Shown: piece by piece, positions 15,241-25,500 of the stretch
Layout: every line of letters begins with the position of its first letter
Numbering within the stretch: the first letter of the stretch is position 1
Program-made: the position numbers and the translations under genes
Notes under the pieces: model-generated
Seen by the model: only the letters and a program-made list of their open reading frames with translations
What the model was told of the DNA's origin: nothing
Database searches by the model: none
Origin: an uncultured Prevotellaceae bacterium
GTDB lineage: Bacteria > Bacteroidota > Bacteroidia > Bacteroidales > Bacteroidaceae
Assembly: GCA_937910905.1 (NCBI GenBank)
Contig: CALEPV010000002.1
Location: 1-40,482 of the forward strand
Length of the DNA: 40,482 nt
Direction of reading: 5' to 3'

Positions 15241-16227
15241 ATGACTCTTAGGAACTTTATCGCCGTGGCTGCTCTTGCTATGACAGCTGCCACAGCCAGC
15301 GCACAGAAGACATGTGCCTACCTGTTCACGTACTTCACAGGCAACGCTCCAGAGAAAGAGCAGATTTGCTATGCAATCTCCGAGGATGGCTGGAACTATA
15401 CCCCGCTCAACAACGGACAGCCAATCATCGCCAGTCATGATATCGCCCGCACAGGCTGTGTACGCGACCCGCACATACTGCGCGGCAAGCACGGATGGTT
15501 CTATATGGTGGTGACCGACATGAAATCGAGCCTCGGATGGAGCAGTAACCGCGGCATGGTGCTGATGCGCTCCAAGGACCTTGTAAACTGGAAGACCAGC
15601 ACTGTGCACTTCCCTGAACGCTATGCCGGCACTATGTTCGAGCATGTGACACGCGTGTGGGCACCCCAGACCATCTACGATGAACGTACAGGTAAATACA
15701 TCGTTTACTTCTCCATCCTTACCAACGACGGCTCCTGTCCCTACGACCGTGTTTACTGGGCATACGCTAACAAGGACTTCACCGACCTGGAGGGCGAGCC
15801 TCAGCTGTTCTTCGACATGAAGAGCGCCAGCATCGACACCGATATCGTGCGCGATGACGAAGGCCTGTATCACATTTTCTTCAAGACAGAAGGCAGCCGT
15901 CAGAAGGGTATCAAGCAGTTTATTGCCCGCGACCTGTACGACGGACGCACATGGGAGCTACAGCCGGGCTGGTGCCAGGACACCGACAAGCAGGTTGAGG
16001 GCTCTGGTGTATTCCGCCTCTGCGACGGCAACTGGTGCCTGATGTACGACTGCTACACCAGCTACCACTACCAGTTCTGCGTGAGCACTGACAACCTGCA
16101 CACATTCCACCGTGTGCAGGACACGCAGACCAGCGGCCTTTTCACTCCCCGGCACGGCACAGTCATAGCCATCACCGCCAAGGAGTTGAAGCGCCTGCAG
16201 AAGGCATTCCCCAACACCCAACCCTAA
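15241..16227 (+). CDS. Secreted GH43-like glycosidase (Bt3655-like)
   Basis: A 328-aa exported enzyme with a signal peptide (residues 1 to about 21, ending ASAQ). The body fits a five-bladed GH43-type propeller with a full set of candidate catalytic acids: D76 in CVRDPHI as base, D199 or D201 in SIDTDIV as pKa modulator, and E253 in QVEGSGVF as acid. The opening TYFTGNAPEKEQICYAISEDG and the WAPQTIYD block resemble the stand-alone Bt3655-like group. Such enzymes mostly release arabinofuranose, xylose or galactose; the substrate here is not determined. With no lipobox it is periplasmic or secreted. The GH128-like gene follows after 15 nt, so the two are probably one transcript. Confidence 0.82.
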   Translation: MTLRNFIAVAALAMTAATASAQKTCAYLFTYFTGNAPEKEQICYAISEDGWNYTPLNNGQPIIASHDIARTGCVRDPHILRGKHGWFYMVVTDMKSSLGWSSNRGMVLMRSKDLVNWKTSTVHFPERYAGTMFEHVTRVWAPQTIYDERTGKYIVYFSILTNDGSCPYDRVYWAYANKDFTDLEGEPQLFFDMKSASIDTDIVRDDEGLYHIFFKTEGSRQKGIKQFIARDLYDGRTWELQPGWCQDTDKQVEGSGVFRLCDGNWCLMYDCYTSYHYQFCVSTDNLHTFHRVQDTQTSGLFTPRHGTVIAITAKELKRLQKAFPNTQP

Positions 16228-16242
16228 ACTAACAGCACGACG

Positions 16243-19059
16243 ATGAAACACATACTTTCCATCATTGCCCTACTGCTGGCAGCCGCCATTCCCGGTCGCA
16301 CTGCCAACATCAGCCAGTCCGTGACGCAGGTAGCCACAGCCGTGGCTCTGACTACAGACGTTGACTACCACATAACGTCCACCGACCCGTTTACCACCAC
16401 TGGTAGCATTGACATACAGAACACCGATCACGCAGTCATCATCTTCGACAACATACGACCATCCAAGGTTATCAGCTCATACCTCACCTTCATCAAGATT
16501 AACGGTGAGGCAGCTGTGAGCGAGCAGAACTGCCAGGTGCGTCTGTACAACCTAGGTGCCATCGTCTATCCATACGGCAAGGAGGGACGTGCCTCCACCA
16601 GTTTCCACCCGCTGGCAGTGTTCAGCGAGCAGGACTGTCAGGGCGACTCGAGTGAGAGCTTCGGCACAGAAAACAGCGGCGGTTACATGAACACCCTCAC
16701 ATCCGTACAACTCAAAGGCAAGATTAAGAGCTTCCGCCTGAAGCGCGGCTATATGGTCACATTCTCGCTGAAGGACGGCGGTCGCGGCTACAGCCGCTGC
16801 TTCATAGCCGACCATGCCGACCTCGAAGTGAACCTGCCCAGCCTCATGGCCAACCGCGTGTGCTCCTACCGCGTGTTCCGCTGGTACAACGCCGGCAAGA
16901 AACAGCTGGCCAATAGTGCTGGTAACCCGTCAGCACTCCAAGCCCTGAACGTCCAGAGCACTTACGACTGGGGGCAAGGCAACAGCAGTCTGGCTCCCGA
17001 CATAGAGTGGGTACCTAACCATATCTACGAGGACTGGCCATCGTCCTCCACCATCGGCGGCACATCGCAGTCACCACACACCAAGAACAACAACGAGCCC
17101 CGCAACAGCAACGACGACAAGCCGCAGGACCTCGCGACCATCCTCAACAACTGGGAGAACATGATGCGGACAGGTCTGCGCCTCTGCTCGCCTGCCTCAT
17201 GGGACGGCAGCGACTACTCTAACGCCACAGGCTTCTTGGCCAACTTCCTCGATTCCATTGACGCTCGCGGATGGCGCTGCGACATCATTGACCTGCACTG
17301 CTATTGGGCAGAGGGCAGCTTCGGCAATATGCATAACTGGAGCGACAAGTACAAGCGCCCCATCTGGATCTCTGAGTGGTGCTGGGGCGCATCGTGGAAC
17401 AGAAATGGTGCTTTCGCTAGCGGTGTGACTCAGAACAATGTGCGCGATGCTCTCACCCGCATCTGCTCCAGCCTCAATAGCTGGAACTATGTGGAGCGTT
17501 ACTACTACTGGAACAATGAGGCAGACATCTCAAAGCTTTATCTTAACGGTTCGCTCACTCCTGCTGGCCAGTACTACGCATCCATGAACTCTGGCCTCGG
17601 TTACTGTGACTACGGCAACTACGTTCCCGCCGCACCGCCAATGTATAACCCTTCGGGGCTCACCGTCACACAGAAGAACACCAAGGTCACTCTGACGTGG
17701 ACAAACAAGAATGGCAACCTGACCGACATGGCCATCATTCAGGAGAAGAATGGCACACGCTGGGTGGCACTAGACACACTGACGGTGTCTGAGGCTGAAG
17801 CACGGACTTATGAAGTAGAGTACACTGAGGACGACATCATTGGCCTGCATACCTACCGCATTGTGAATGTGGACTACGACAACAAGCGACGTATGAGCAA
17901 CGAGGCCAGCTTTTTCCAGGGAGGAGCATATAATCTGGGCCAACTGCTCGTAGGACAGATAGAGGCATCCAATACCAGCGTCAGCACCAGCAAGTTCGCT
18001 GAGCAGGAGGTAGTACCAGCAGTATTTGTCGGAATGCCTACATTCAAGAACTCCGGCAACGGTGTGACTACACACGTGACCACAGTAAGCAAGAACAACT
18101 TCAAGTTCCTGTTCGACCCTTGGACCGAGACCACCGGCACAGCCATGGATTTCAACAAGACCGAGACTGCCGACTACCTTATCATGCCGAAGGGCAACTA
18201 CCAGATAGGCGACCTGCAAGTGGAGGTAGACACCTGCGGGCAGGAAGGCACACACGGCTCGCAGCGCATGAACAAAGGCGAGGAGTGGATAGTGAAGTTC
18301 AACAAGCCATTCCCCGAGGGCATCACGCCTGTAGTCCTGCTTCAGAGCGTAAGCACCAGCACCTCGGCCGCACCTGTCACCCCGAAGGTGTACAACATCA
18401 CCAACACTGGCTTCACCATGAAGCTCGTCAAGCAGTCATCCGAAGCCTACACCAAGAAGATTACAGCCCAGTATGTCTACTATATGGCCATCGCTCCAGG
18501 CAAGGCCGCCATTGGCGAGACCGGCAAGAGCATCTACGTCGGACGTGCACAGGAGCCAGTAGGTGGTACCCTGAACTGCAGCATCGTGTTCCGCGATGCC
18601 GACGGCGACACCATGCGCTTCGCAAGTCCATACGTGATAGCCAACGCACAGACACACAACCTCGACTATCCCAGCGTGATGCGCCGTGCTGCTGAGAACA
18701 CCGAAAAGGTGACCGATGCCGACGGCAACTCCACTACCCTCACCTACGGCATACGCGTGCGCCGCCAGATGGATACCTCCGTGGCATCCTCCACATTCGG
18801 CACCAACACCGCCAGCGCCAACGGTGATATCATTGGCTGGATTATCGTAGCCGACGACGCCAGCATCGAGGATGCTATTGCCGGCACACCTGCAGCAAGT
18901 GAGCTGCAAGTCGAAGTGCGCGATGGAGCCATCTACGCCACACAGCCAGTGCGCATATACGCCATTAGCGGCGCAGAGGTACAACCCGCCACACGTCTGG
19001 CCAAGGGCATATACGTAGTCACCAACGGCCGCAAGTCAGTCAAGGTGAACGTCAGATAA
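16243..19059 (+). CDS. Secreted GH128-like beta-glucanase with accessory domains
   Basis: A 938-aa multidomain exported protein with a signal peptide at 1 to about 20. Residues about 205-460 resemble the Asl1-like / GH128 catalytic core: VFRWYNAGKK, WVPNHIYEDW, then candidate acid E285 in NNNEPRNSND and nucleophile E378 in PIWISEWCWG. GH128 enzymes cut beta-1,3-glucan. Residues about 468-560 look like an FN3 domain (GLTVTQKNTKVTLTWTNKNG). Residues about 650-760 resemble an H-type lectin domain (EEWIVKFNKPFPEG, ITNTGFTMKL, YYMAIAPG). The last 45 residues (VRIYAISGAEV to KGIYVVTNGRKSVKVNV) resemble a type A sorting domain of the type IX secretion system, suggesting surface attachment or release. 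The catalytic call is moderately sure; the accessory domains are less so. Confidence 0.7.
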   Translation: MKHILSIIALLLAAAIPGRTANISQSVTQVATAVALTTDVDYHITSTDPFTTTGSIDIQNTDHAVIIFDNIRPSKVISSYLTFIKINGEAAVSEQNCQVRLYNLGAIVYPYGKEGRASTSFHPLAVFSEQDCQGDSSESFGTENSGGYMNTLTSVQLKGKIKSFRLKRGYMVTFSLKDGGRGYSRCFIADHADLEVNLPSLMANRVCSYRVFRWYNAGKKQLANSAGNPSALQALNVQSTYDWGQGNSSLAPDIEWVPNHIYEDWPSSSTIGGTSQSPHTKNNNEPRNSNDDKPQDLATILNNWENMMRTGLRLCSPASWDGSDYSNATGFLANFLDSIDARGWRCDIIDLHCYWAEGSFGNMHNWSDKYKRPIWISEWCWGASWNRNGAFASGVTQNNVRDALTRICSSLNSWNYVERYYYWNNEADISKLYLNGSLTPAGQYYASMNSGLGYCDYGNYVPAAPPMYNPSGLTVTQKNTKVTLTWTNKNGNLTDMAIIQEKNGTRWVALDTLTVSEAEARTYEVEYTEDDIIGLHTYRIVNVDYDNKRRMSNEASFFQGGAYNLGQLLVGQIEASNTSVSTSKFAEQEVVPAVFVGMPTFKNSGNGVTTHVTTVSKNNFKFLFDPWTETTGTAMDFNKTETADYLIMPKGNYQIGDLQVEVDTCGQEGTHGSQRMNKGEEWIVKFNKPFPEGITPVVLLQSVSTSTSAAPVTPKVYNITNTGFTMKLVKQSSEAYTKKITAQYVYYMAIAPGKAAIGETGKSIYVGRAQEPVGGTLNCSIVFRDADGDTMRFASPYVIANAQTHNLDYPSVMRRAAENTEKVTDADGNSTTLTYGIRVRRQMDTSVASSTFGTNTASANGDIIGWIIVADDASIEDAIAGTPAASELQVEVRDGAIYATQPVRIYAISGAEVQPATRLAKGIYVVTNGRKSVKVNVR

Positions 19060-19087
19060 CGCCTGCACGACATATCACATATATCCG

Positions 19088-19130
19088 CTAGTCCCATAGG
19101 AGCAAACGCCCCTATGGGACTAGTCGTTTT
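19088..19130 (+). terminator. Intrinsic terminator after the GH128-like gene
   Basis: Perfect 13-bp arms CTAGTCCCATAGG (19088-19100) and CCTATGGGACTAG (19111-19123) around a 10-nt loop are followed by TCGTTTT. It ends the GH43/GH128 transcript. Confidence 0.88.
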
Positions 19131-19131
19131 G

Positions 19132-19256
19132 TACACCGTGGTGCAGGCATCGTTGCACCACGGTGCAAGTGTCGTTGCACCGCGGTCCAGCTATTGCTGC
19201 AGCACGGTGCAGCAATCTCTGCACCGCGGTGGAGAAAATGAAACGCTGCAGTGCAC
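19132..19256. repeat. 22-bp-phased palindrome array
   Basis: Five imperfect palindromes close to TTGCACCrCGGTGCAA have centres at 19138.5, 19160.5, 19182.5, 19204.5 and 19226.5, exactly 22 bp apart. A weaker sixth (CTGCAG) is centred at 19248.5. The best copy is 19153-19168 (7-bp perfect arms). The fourth extends to 9-bp arms, ATTGCTGCA (19193-19201) and TGCAGCAAT (19208-19216). Spacers of 6 bp differ between units. Twenty-two bp is about two helical turns, so all centres face the same side of the DNA. Confidence 0.8.
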
Positions 19257-19510
19257 TACACAATGAACGGGAATAAGTGTACAGCGTTAACAAACTAAAC
19301 ACTCTTATTGTTAAAATTGCTTAATTCCTTGATTAAAATTAAGCCATACGAAACGTGCAGCATAAAAAAGCCTTAATTTTGTGTACTTGTTATGGCTGAA
19401 CTGTGCCCTTATCCCTCTGAATAAGGCATTATTCTGTATGGGATAAAGTGCGTAAACTCCTTACAAATAGACATTAAAAAGCTAACTTTATAAACTCAAT
19501 CTCAACGTGT
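19257..19510 (+). promoter_or_regulatory. Leader and promoter region of the FAS1/SusCD operon
   Basis: This gap has no gene. It is A/T-rich and contains two dyads: AAAATTAAG (19335-19343) with CTTAATTTT (19372-19380), and CCTTAT (19407-19412) with ATAAGG (19421-19426). TAacTTTA at 19483-19490, 20 nt before the ATG at 19511, is the best -7 candidate. A second match, TAatTTTG (19375-19382), lies farther upstream. No clear -33 box is seen, so an activator may be needed. Confidence 0.5.
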
Positions 19511-22500
19511 ATGAAAAACCGTTTTAGCACAAGAGGCAAGCGGACAGTGTGGCTATATGCCGCTCTCGTAGCTTGCGGGCTAACGTGGTCATGCTCTGAC
19601 GACTTCAAGTACGATGATGAAAAACCATCATGGTTGAACACGAGCATCTACGAAGGCCTTGAAGAGCGAGGCAACTTCAGCACCTATCTGCGATTGCTCT
19701 CCGACCCTGCCGTCAACGAAGAAGGCGTATCGGATCTGAAAGAAGTGCTGAGTCGCACTGGTTCAAAGACCGTGTTTGTAGCCAATGATGAGGCTTGGCA
19801 GACATTCTTTGACCACAACCGCACCTTGCCAGTGACCAATCCCTGGCACAACGCCACCAGCTACGAGAACCTCTCCGAATCACAGAAGCTGCTGCTGATA
19901 CACACCAGTATGCTGAACAACGCAATCGTAATGGAGAACCTCGCATCCAGTGACGGGTCACAGCAGGCCTCACCAACCCGTGGCGAGTACATGCGTCGAT
20001 ACACCGACTATGTAGTCACCGACACCATCACTTACTTGAGTCCCGAAGAGCTGCCGTACTCTTACAACGAGCTCGACGACGACTACTGGGGACGCTTCCG
20101 CGCCGCAGGCAAGCGTAACAACAGCAACTACGCAGGTATCTATGTTGTCAACGACTCCACAGCCAACATGATGCTCCACTTCACATCCGAGCACATGACC
20201 AAGCAGAACGTGTCCGATGGCGACTTCGCTATTTTCATGGGTCGCGAGCGTGCCACCAGCGATGTGCACATCTACGACGCTCTGCTTCAGGAGAAGGACA
20301 TTGTGGCTGAGAACGGTTACGTGAACATCACCGAGAAGGTGCTGGCCCCGCTGCCCAACATGGCCGAGGTGATACGTACCAATGGCATGACCAACATCTT
20401 CAGTCACATGATGGACCGCTTCTCATTCCCCGCATACAACAGGGCTGTAACCATTGCTTACAACCGTCTGCATATAGGGGCTGAAGTGGACTCCATCTTC
20501 ACCAAAAAGTACTTCTCACTGCTTGCAGCCAATGCACCAAAGGGCATCACCACCGACCCCGACGGCAAGGAGTTCAAGGATGGCCAGACCGCACTGAAGT
20601 ACGATCCAGGATGGAACGAGTACTCCAATGAGTATAACGTTCGTGCAGATATGGCAGCCATGTTTGTGCCTAACGATGATGCCATGTGGGAGTACTTCTC
20701 AACTGGTGGTGGTAAGCAGCTCATCCAGACCTACGCACCCAATCCCGACGCAGAGATTGCTAAGGGCGACTTCGATGCACTGTACCATCAGATTGACGCC
20801 ATACCCCTCGGCACACTGCAGGCACTCATCAACAACCTGATGAAAGAATCATTCGTGGAATCAGTACCCAGCAAGATGACTGGTCTGCGCAACGATGCAC
20901 AGGAGGATATGTTCACCGCCGAGGACGTGCAGCAGATTGATACTTGTCTGCTGGCATGTAACGGTGCCGTCTACGTGATGAACCACGTGTACCTCCCAGC
21001 AGACTACACCTCTGTGGCTGCACCGGCCTACATCACTAAGACAAACCTCATCATGAAGTGGGCTATATATAATGGTAGTAATGAGAACAATGACCAGATG
21101 GGGCTCAACTACTATGCATACCTCAAGGCTATGCGTAGCCGCTTCACATTCTTCCTGCCTTCCGACGAGGCAATGCTGCGCTACTATGACCCAGTGAGCT
21201 TCACATCCACCAAGCCGCGTGTGGTATCACTCACATTCACCGGTAAGGATGACAACTGGAGTCTCACAAAGAACGCCTACAAGCTCTACAGCTACGATGT
21301 TGCCACAGGCACACAAGGTAGCCTCTGGGGTAATGAGACCATGCTACCCGCAGATATTGCCAACCGCCTGAAGGATATCCTCGAAAGCCACACCATCGTG
21401 CACGACGGCACCAACCCAATCGACAGCGAGGACGAGTACTATATTGCCAAGAACGGCGCTGCCTTGAAGGTTACACGCGATGCCAACGGAGCCATCGTCG
21501 GCGTACAAGGCGGCTTCCAGCTGGAGAACGAACGCGCAGGCATAGTCAACGGCTCGCAGGGTACACTCAGCATCGGTGTGACAGCTGAAAACACATTCAA
21601 TCTTGACAACGGACGCACATACGTGATTGACGACTGCCCAATCATACCGGCCAGCAAGAGCGTTTACAACATCATGTCCACTACCACCGACGAGGCTGGC
21701 AACATGGCATTCGAAGAATTCTACGACCTCACTCTGACTCCTGCAGAAGTCGACAAAGTCATCACCGCTTGCGGACTTGTGAACAGTGAGATGCAGGCAT
21801 CCGACCAGGAGCGCGTGCTGAAGAAGTACAAGACATTCATCCAGGACAACACCACCGGTGGTGTCGACCAGAACGTCCAGTTCTTTAACAACTACCGCTA
21901 CACTGTATTTGTGCCCAACAACGAGGCAATGGCCGAAGCTATCGCACACGGCCTGCCCACATGGACAAGCATCATGGAGGACTATGAGAGCCTGCCTGTC
22001 GACGAGAAAGAGAATCCCATACTCACTGCAGAGGACAGCCTGCGCCTGCAAGCCAAGATTACCTATCTGAACAACTTCATACGCGGCCACTTCCTCGACA
22101 ATAGCATCTTTGCAGACAAGAGCGAGGTGCCCACCACCGAATTTGTGACATCCAGCTATAACAGCGACCTGGGTCTGTTCGTGAAGGTACACGTACGCCG
22201 TGTGAAGAGCGGCGGCGAGACACAGCTGCTCGTACGCGACGACAACGGTGGACAGGAATACCGTGTTACCGACGTGCGCAACATCATGGCACGCGATGTA
22301 ACATGTATGCTCACGGACGATAGCGGCAAGACTACCATGTCGCCTACCGGACGCAGAACCATGAACGGCATAACCATCCAGGGCTCGAGCTTCGCCGTGC
22401 TGCACCAAATCAATGGTGTACTCAACCACACTCCGCTAATCGACAGCGATGGTGATGGTGTAGCCAATGACTACGGCATCAACTGGAACAGTCCAACAGC

Positions 22501-22537
22501 CTGCAAGAGATACCTCCAGAAATTTGCCATTCGTTAA
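19511..22537 (+). CDS. Large FAS1-domain lipoprotein (about four FAS1 units)
   Basis: First gene of the eight-gene operon; 1008 aa with a lipoprotein signal (lipobox LTWSC, Cys28), so probably on the outer surface. Four copies of the FAS1 H1-type motif are visible: TVFVANDEAW (about 87-96), AAMFVPNDDAMWEYF (about 380), FTFFLPSDEAMLRYY (about 545) and YTVFVPNNEAMAEAI (about 797). Companion H2-like ends are VYVMNHVYLPAD and LHQINGVLNH. FAS1 domains mediate adhesion and protein or glycan contact in other organisms. The C-terminus carries DSDGDGVAND, a possible calcium-binding loop. It ends 13 nt before a susC gene. I infer a surface glycan-binding or complex-forming role; none is shown by the sequence. 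Confidence 0.85.
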   Translation: MKNRFSTRGKRTVWLYAALVACGLTWSCSDDFKYDDEKPSWLNTSIYEGLEERGNFSTYLRLLSDPAVNEEGVSDLKEVLSRTGSKTVFVANDEAWQTFFDHNRTLPVTNPWHNATSYENLSESQKLLLIHTSMLNNAIVMENLASSDGSQQASPTRGEYMRRYTDYVVTDTITYLSPEELPYSYNELDDDYWGRFRAAGKRNNSNYAGIYVVNDSTANMMLHFTSEHMTKQNVSDGDFAIFMGRERATSDVHIYDALLQEKDIVAENGYVNITEKVLAPLPNMAEVIRTNGMTNIFSHMMDRFSFPAYNRAVTIAYNRLHIGAEVDSIFTKKYFSLLAANAPKGITTDPDGKEFKDGQTALKYDPGWNEYSNEYNVRADMAAMFVPNDDAMWEYFSTGGGKQLIQTYAPNPDAEIAKGDFDALYHQIDAIPLGTLQALINNLMKESFVESVPSKMTGLRNDAQEDMFTAEDVQQIDTCLLACNGAVYVMNHVYLPADYTSVAAPAYITKTNLIMKWAIYNGSNENNDQMGLNYYAYLKAMRSRFTFFLPSDEAMLRYYDPVSFTSTKPRVVSLTFTGKDDNWSLTKNAYKLYSYDVATGTQGSLWGNETMLPADIANRLKDILESHTIVHDGTNPIDSEDEYYIAKNGAALKVTRDANGAIVGVQGGFQLENERAGIVNGSQGTLSIGVTAENTFNLDNGRTYVIDDCPIIPASKSVYNIMSTTTDEAGNMAFEEFYDLTLTPAEVDKVITACGLVNSEMQASDQERVLKKYKTFIQDNTTGGVDQNVQFFNNYRYTVFVPNNEAMAEAIAHGLPTWTSIMEDYESLPVDEKENPILTAEDSLRLQAKITYLNNFIRGHFLDNSIFADKSEVPTTEFVTSSYNSDLGLFVKVHVRRVKSGGETQLLVRDDNGGQEYRVTDVRNIMARDVTCMLTDDSGKTTMSPTGRRTMNGITIQGSSFAVLHQINGVLNHTPLIDSDGDGVANDYGINWNSPTACKRYLQKFAIR

Positions 22538-22550
22538 ATAGTAGCAAACC

Positions 22551-25500
22551 ATGAACAAACTGATAAAACTGATATTGCTCTGGGTGGCTTGCTTCGCGGC
22601 TACCTCTGTCAGCGCACAGCAGCGACGCATATCCGGTACTGTAGAGGATGATATCGATGTCATCATCGGTGCTAACGTCGTAGAGCTCGACAAGAACAAC
22701 CGTATCGTCAGCGGAACGGTTACAGATATGAATGGTAACTTCACCATGAATATCAAGGATCCAAAGAACCAGCTGAAGATTACATACATGGGCTACAAGC
22801 CCTGGATGCAGGTCATCGGCACACGTACCGTCTTCAAGGTGACTCTGCAGGACAATACCAAAGTGATCCAGGACGTGACCGTGGTGGGTAAGAAGCGCCA
22901 GCAGAGCGGTGGTCTGAGCATCCCCGTACGCGAGCTGGCCGGAGCCACACAGACCTTCAACATGGACGACATGGAAGGTATGGCATTCGAGTCCGTCGAC
23001 CAGGCCCTGCAGGGTCAGATTGCAGGTCTTGACATCGTGGCCAACTCCGGTAACCTTGGTTCCGGTACTACCATGCGTCTGCGTGGTACAACCACTATCA
23101 ACGGCAACGCACAACCTCTGATTGTCGTCAACGACCACATCTTTGAGCTTCCCGAGGACGCTCAAGACGTGAACTTCGAGACGATGGACAACGAGGAGCA
23201 GTTCTCAACGCTGCTGAATGTGAACCCTGAAGACATCCTCAGCATTGAGGTGCTCAAAGACGCATCAACAGCCAAGTGGGGTTCACGCGGTGCCAACGGT
23301 GTAATCGAGATCAAGCTGCGCCGCGGTCACCGTGGTCCCACCAACGTGACATTCTCCTACCGTTTCAACGGCACTTGGCAGCCCGACGGATATAAGATGC
23401 TGGACGGCGACGGCTACACCATGATGCTGAAGGAGGCATACTACAACCCCCGTCAGATTGCCACCAGCATCAATGAGCTCGACTACAACCAGCAGGCTAC
23501 ACCGCTCATCTACCGTCACTTCACCCACAACACCGATTGGACCAACGAGGTGAAGCAGTTCGGTAAGGAGCATAAGTACTACGTGACTCTCTCCGGTGGT
23601 GGTGAGAAGGCAACGTTCCGCATCTCTGCCGGCTACGATAAGAGCACAGGTTCTATCATAGCCCAGAAGCTGGATCGATTCACCACACAGACCGCCCTCG
23701 ACTACTACGTCAGCGACCGCATCACCTTCCGCTCCAACATCGGCCTCACGTTCACCAACAACCATAAGAACTACGGTAACGACATCCTGGCCCGTGCATA
23801 CAATGCCATGCCCAACATGAGCGTGTACCAGATGGCTTACGACGAGGAGACAGGACGCACCTATAACACTGGCGAGTACTTCAATCTCTTCCCACTGGCA
23901 GCAGTATTCAACGGGCAGACAGCTACACAGGGTGTAAACGAGGATGGCAAGACCAGCTGGGAGCTGCGCGACATGTTCCTCAATGGTAACCCTGTGGCAC
24001 GCGCCTACAAGGCTTGGAACAAAGAGCACCAGTACAACCTCACCCCGCAGTTCTCCGTTGAATACAAGTTCCTTAGCAAGGACGGCGACGGACACGAGCT
24101 CAACTACATGGGCGACGTTCAGCTCAACATATACAACACATCGTCCGACCAGTTCATTCCGGCTGAGCTGCGCACCTTGGACTGGATTTATGGCGGTGAG
24201 TATCCAGTGAAGTGGGACAACACCAACTACACCAACCAGCGCAACGAGGTAGGCAACTCCGAGTACAAGAGTCTTGAGTTCACCACCCGCCACGACCTGG
24301 CATACTATCCTAAGTTCAACAACGAGGACTGGACAGCCAGCGCCCTGATACGTTGGGAGATGGCCACCGGTACGTCCAGTACACAGAACACAGGTCTGTG
24401 GAACGTGCCTACCGGCATCACCGACCCGACAGTGGTCGCACTGCTCAATGCTGCCGGTGCCGGCAACAATGAGTGGCGCAACATGAGCATCTTCGGACGC
24501 GCTCACTTCTCCTACAAGAGTAAGTACAACCTCGACCTGTCCATCCGTTCCGACGGTTCCACAGCATTCGGTGCTGGCCACAAGTTCGGTACATTCCCAT
24601 TCGTGGGTGCACGTTGGAACATCATCGATGAGCCGTTCATGAAGGGCACACGCAAATGGCTCAGCATGTTGGCTTTCCGTCCAACATGGGGTATCACTGG
24701 TAACACCGGCGGTGGCGGCTACAACCAGTACAACAAGTATGGTACTTGGGGCTACTACAACGGCCATAGCGTGGTGCGCCCCGAGAATCTGTCGCTTACA
24801 TCTATCCGCTGGGAGAAGACTCGCAAAATCAACTGGGGCTTCAACCTCGGCCTCTTCGACGACCTGCTCACCTTTGAGCTTGACATCTACGACCACAAGA
24901 CCACTGACCTAATTATGAACAACCAGCGCATAGCATCGGCCAACGGTTTCACGAACCTGACCAAAACCAATGCCGGCGTGATGCGCAACAAAGGTTGGGA
25001 CCTAAACTTCAGCACCGGCTGGTTTGCCAAGGTAGGCAAGTTCTCTATGAAGCTCCGCGCCAACGTAGCACAGAACTTCAACGAAGTGGAGAAGATGAAC
25101 CCGCTGATTCTCGAGAGCCTCAACGGTGCCGACACATATCAGCCAGGCAACCTCTCCTATAACCAGCGCGTACAGATTGGCAATGCCCTGGGTTCTATCT
25201 ACGGTCTGAAGTACAAGGGTGTATATCGCTACGACTACGACCACAATGGCTACACCCAGGCATCCGTCAACAACTACGGCTATGCTGAGGTAGGTGAGAC
25301 CGGCCTTGACCAGTACGGCAACCCCATCAACACAGCAGCAGCTGCTGCCCGTCGCGGCGAGAACGCAACATGTCCTATCGCCTACGACGTTGATGGCAAC
25401 ATGCTGACCGACAAGCAGGGCAATCCGCTCCGCATGTACTACGCTTACGGCGACAACGGTGCTACCTATCCGTTCAACGGTGGTGATGCCATCTACGAGG

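Noticed and set aside
19132..19256. CRISPR array
   Set aside because: Repeats are degenerate palindromes, spacers are only 6 bp and no cas genes are nearby.
19120..19302. Minus-strand 60-codon frame
   Set aside because: It is a translation of the palindrome array and terminator, with no protein-like features.
21344..22429. Antisense frame (361 codons) opposite the large FAS1 gene
   Set aside because: Same shadow effect; the plus-strand gene continues intact through it.
23283..24896. Long antisense frame (537 codons) opposite susC
   Set aside because: Valine- and cysteine-rich translation typical of the reverse strand of a codon-biased gene; susC is unambiguous.
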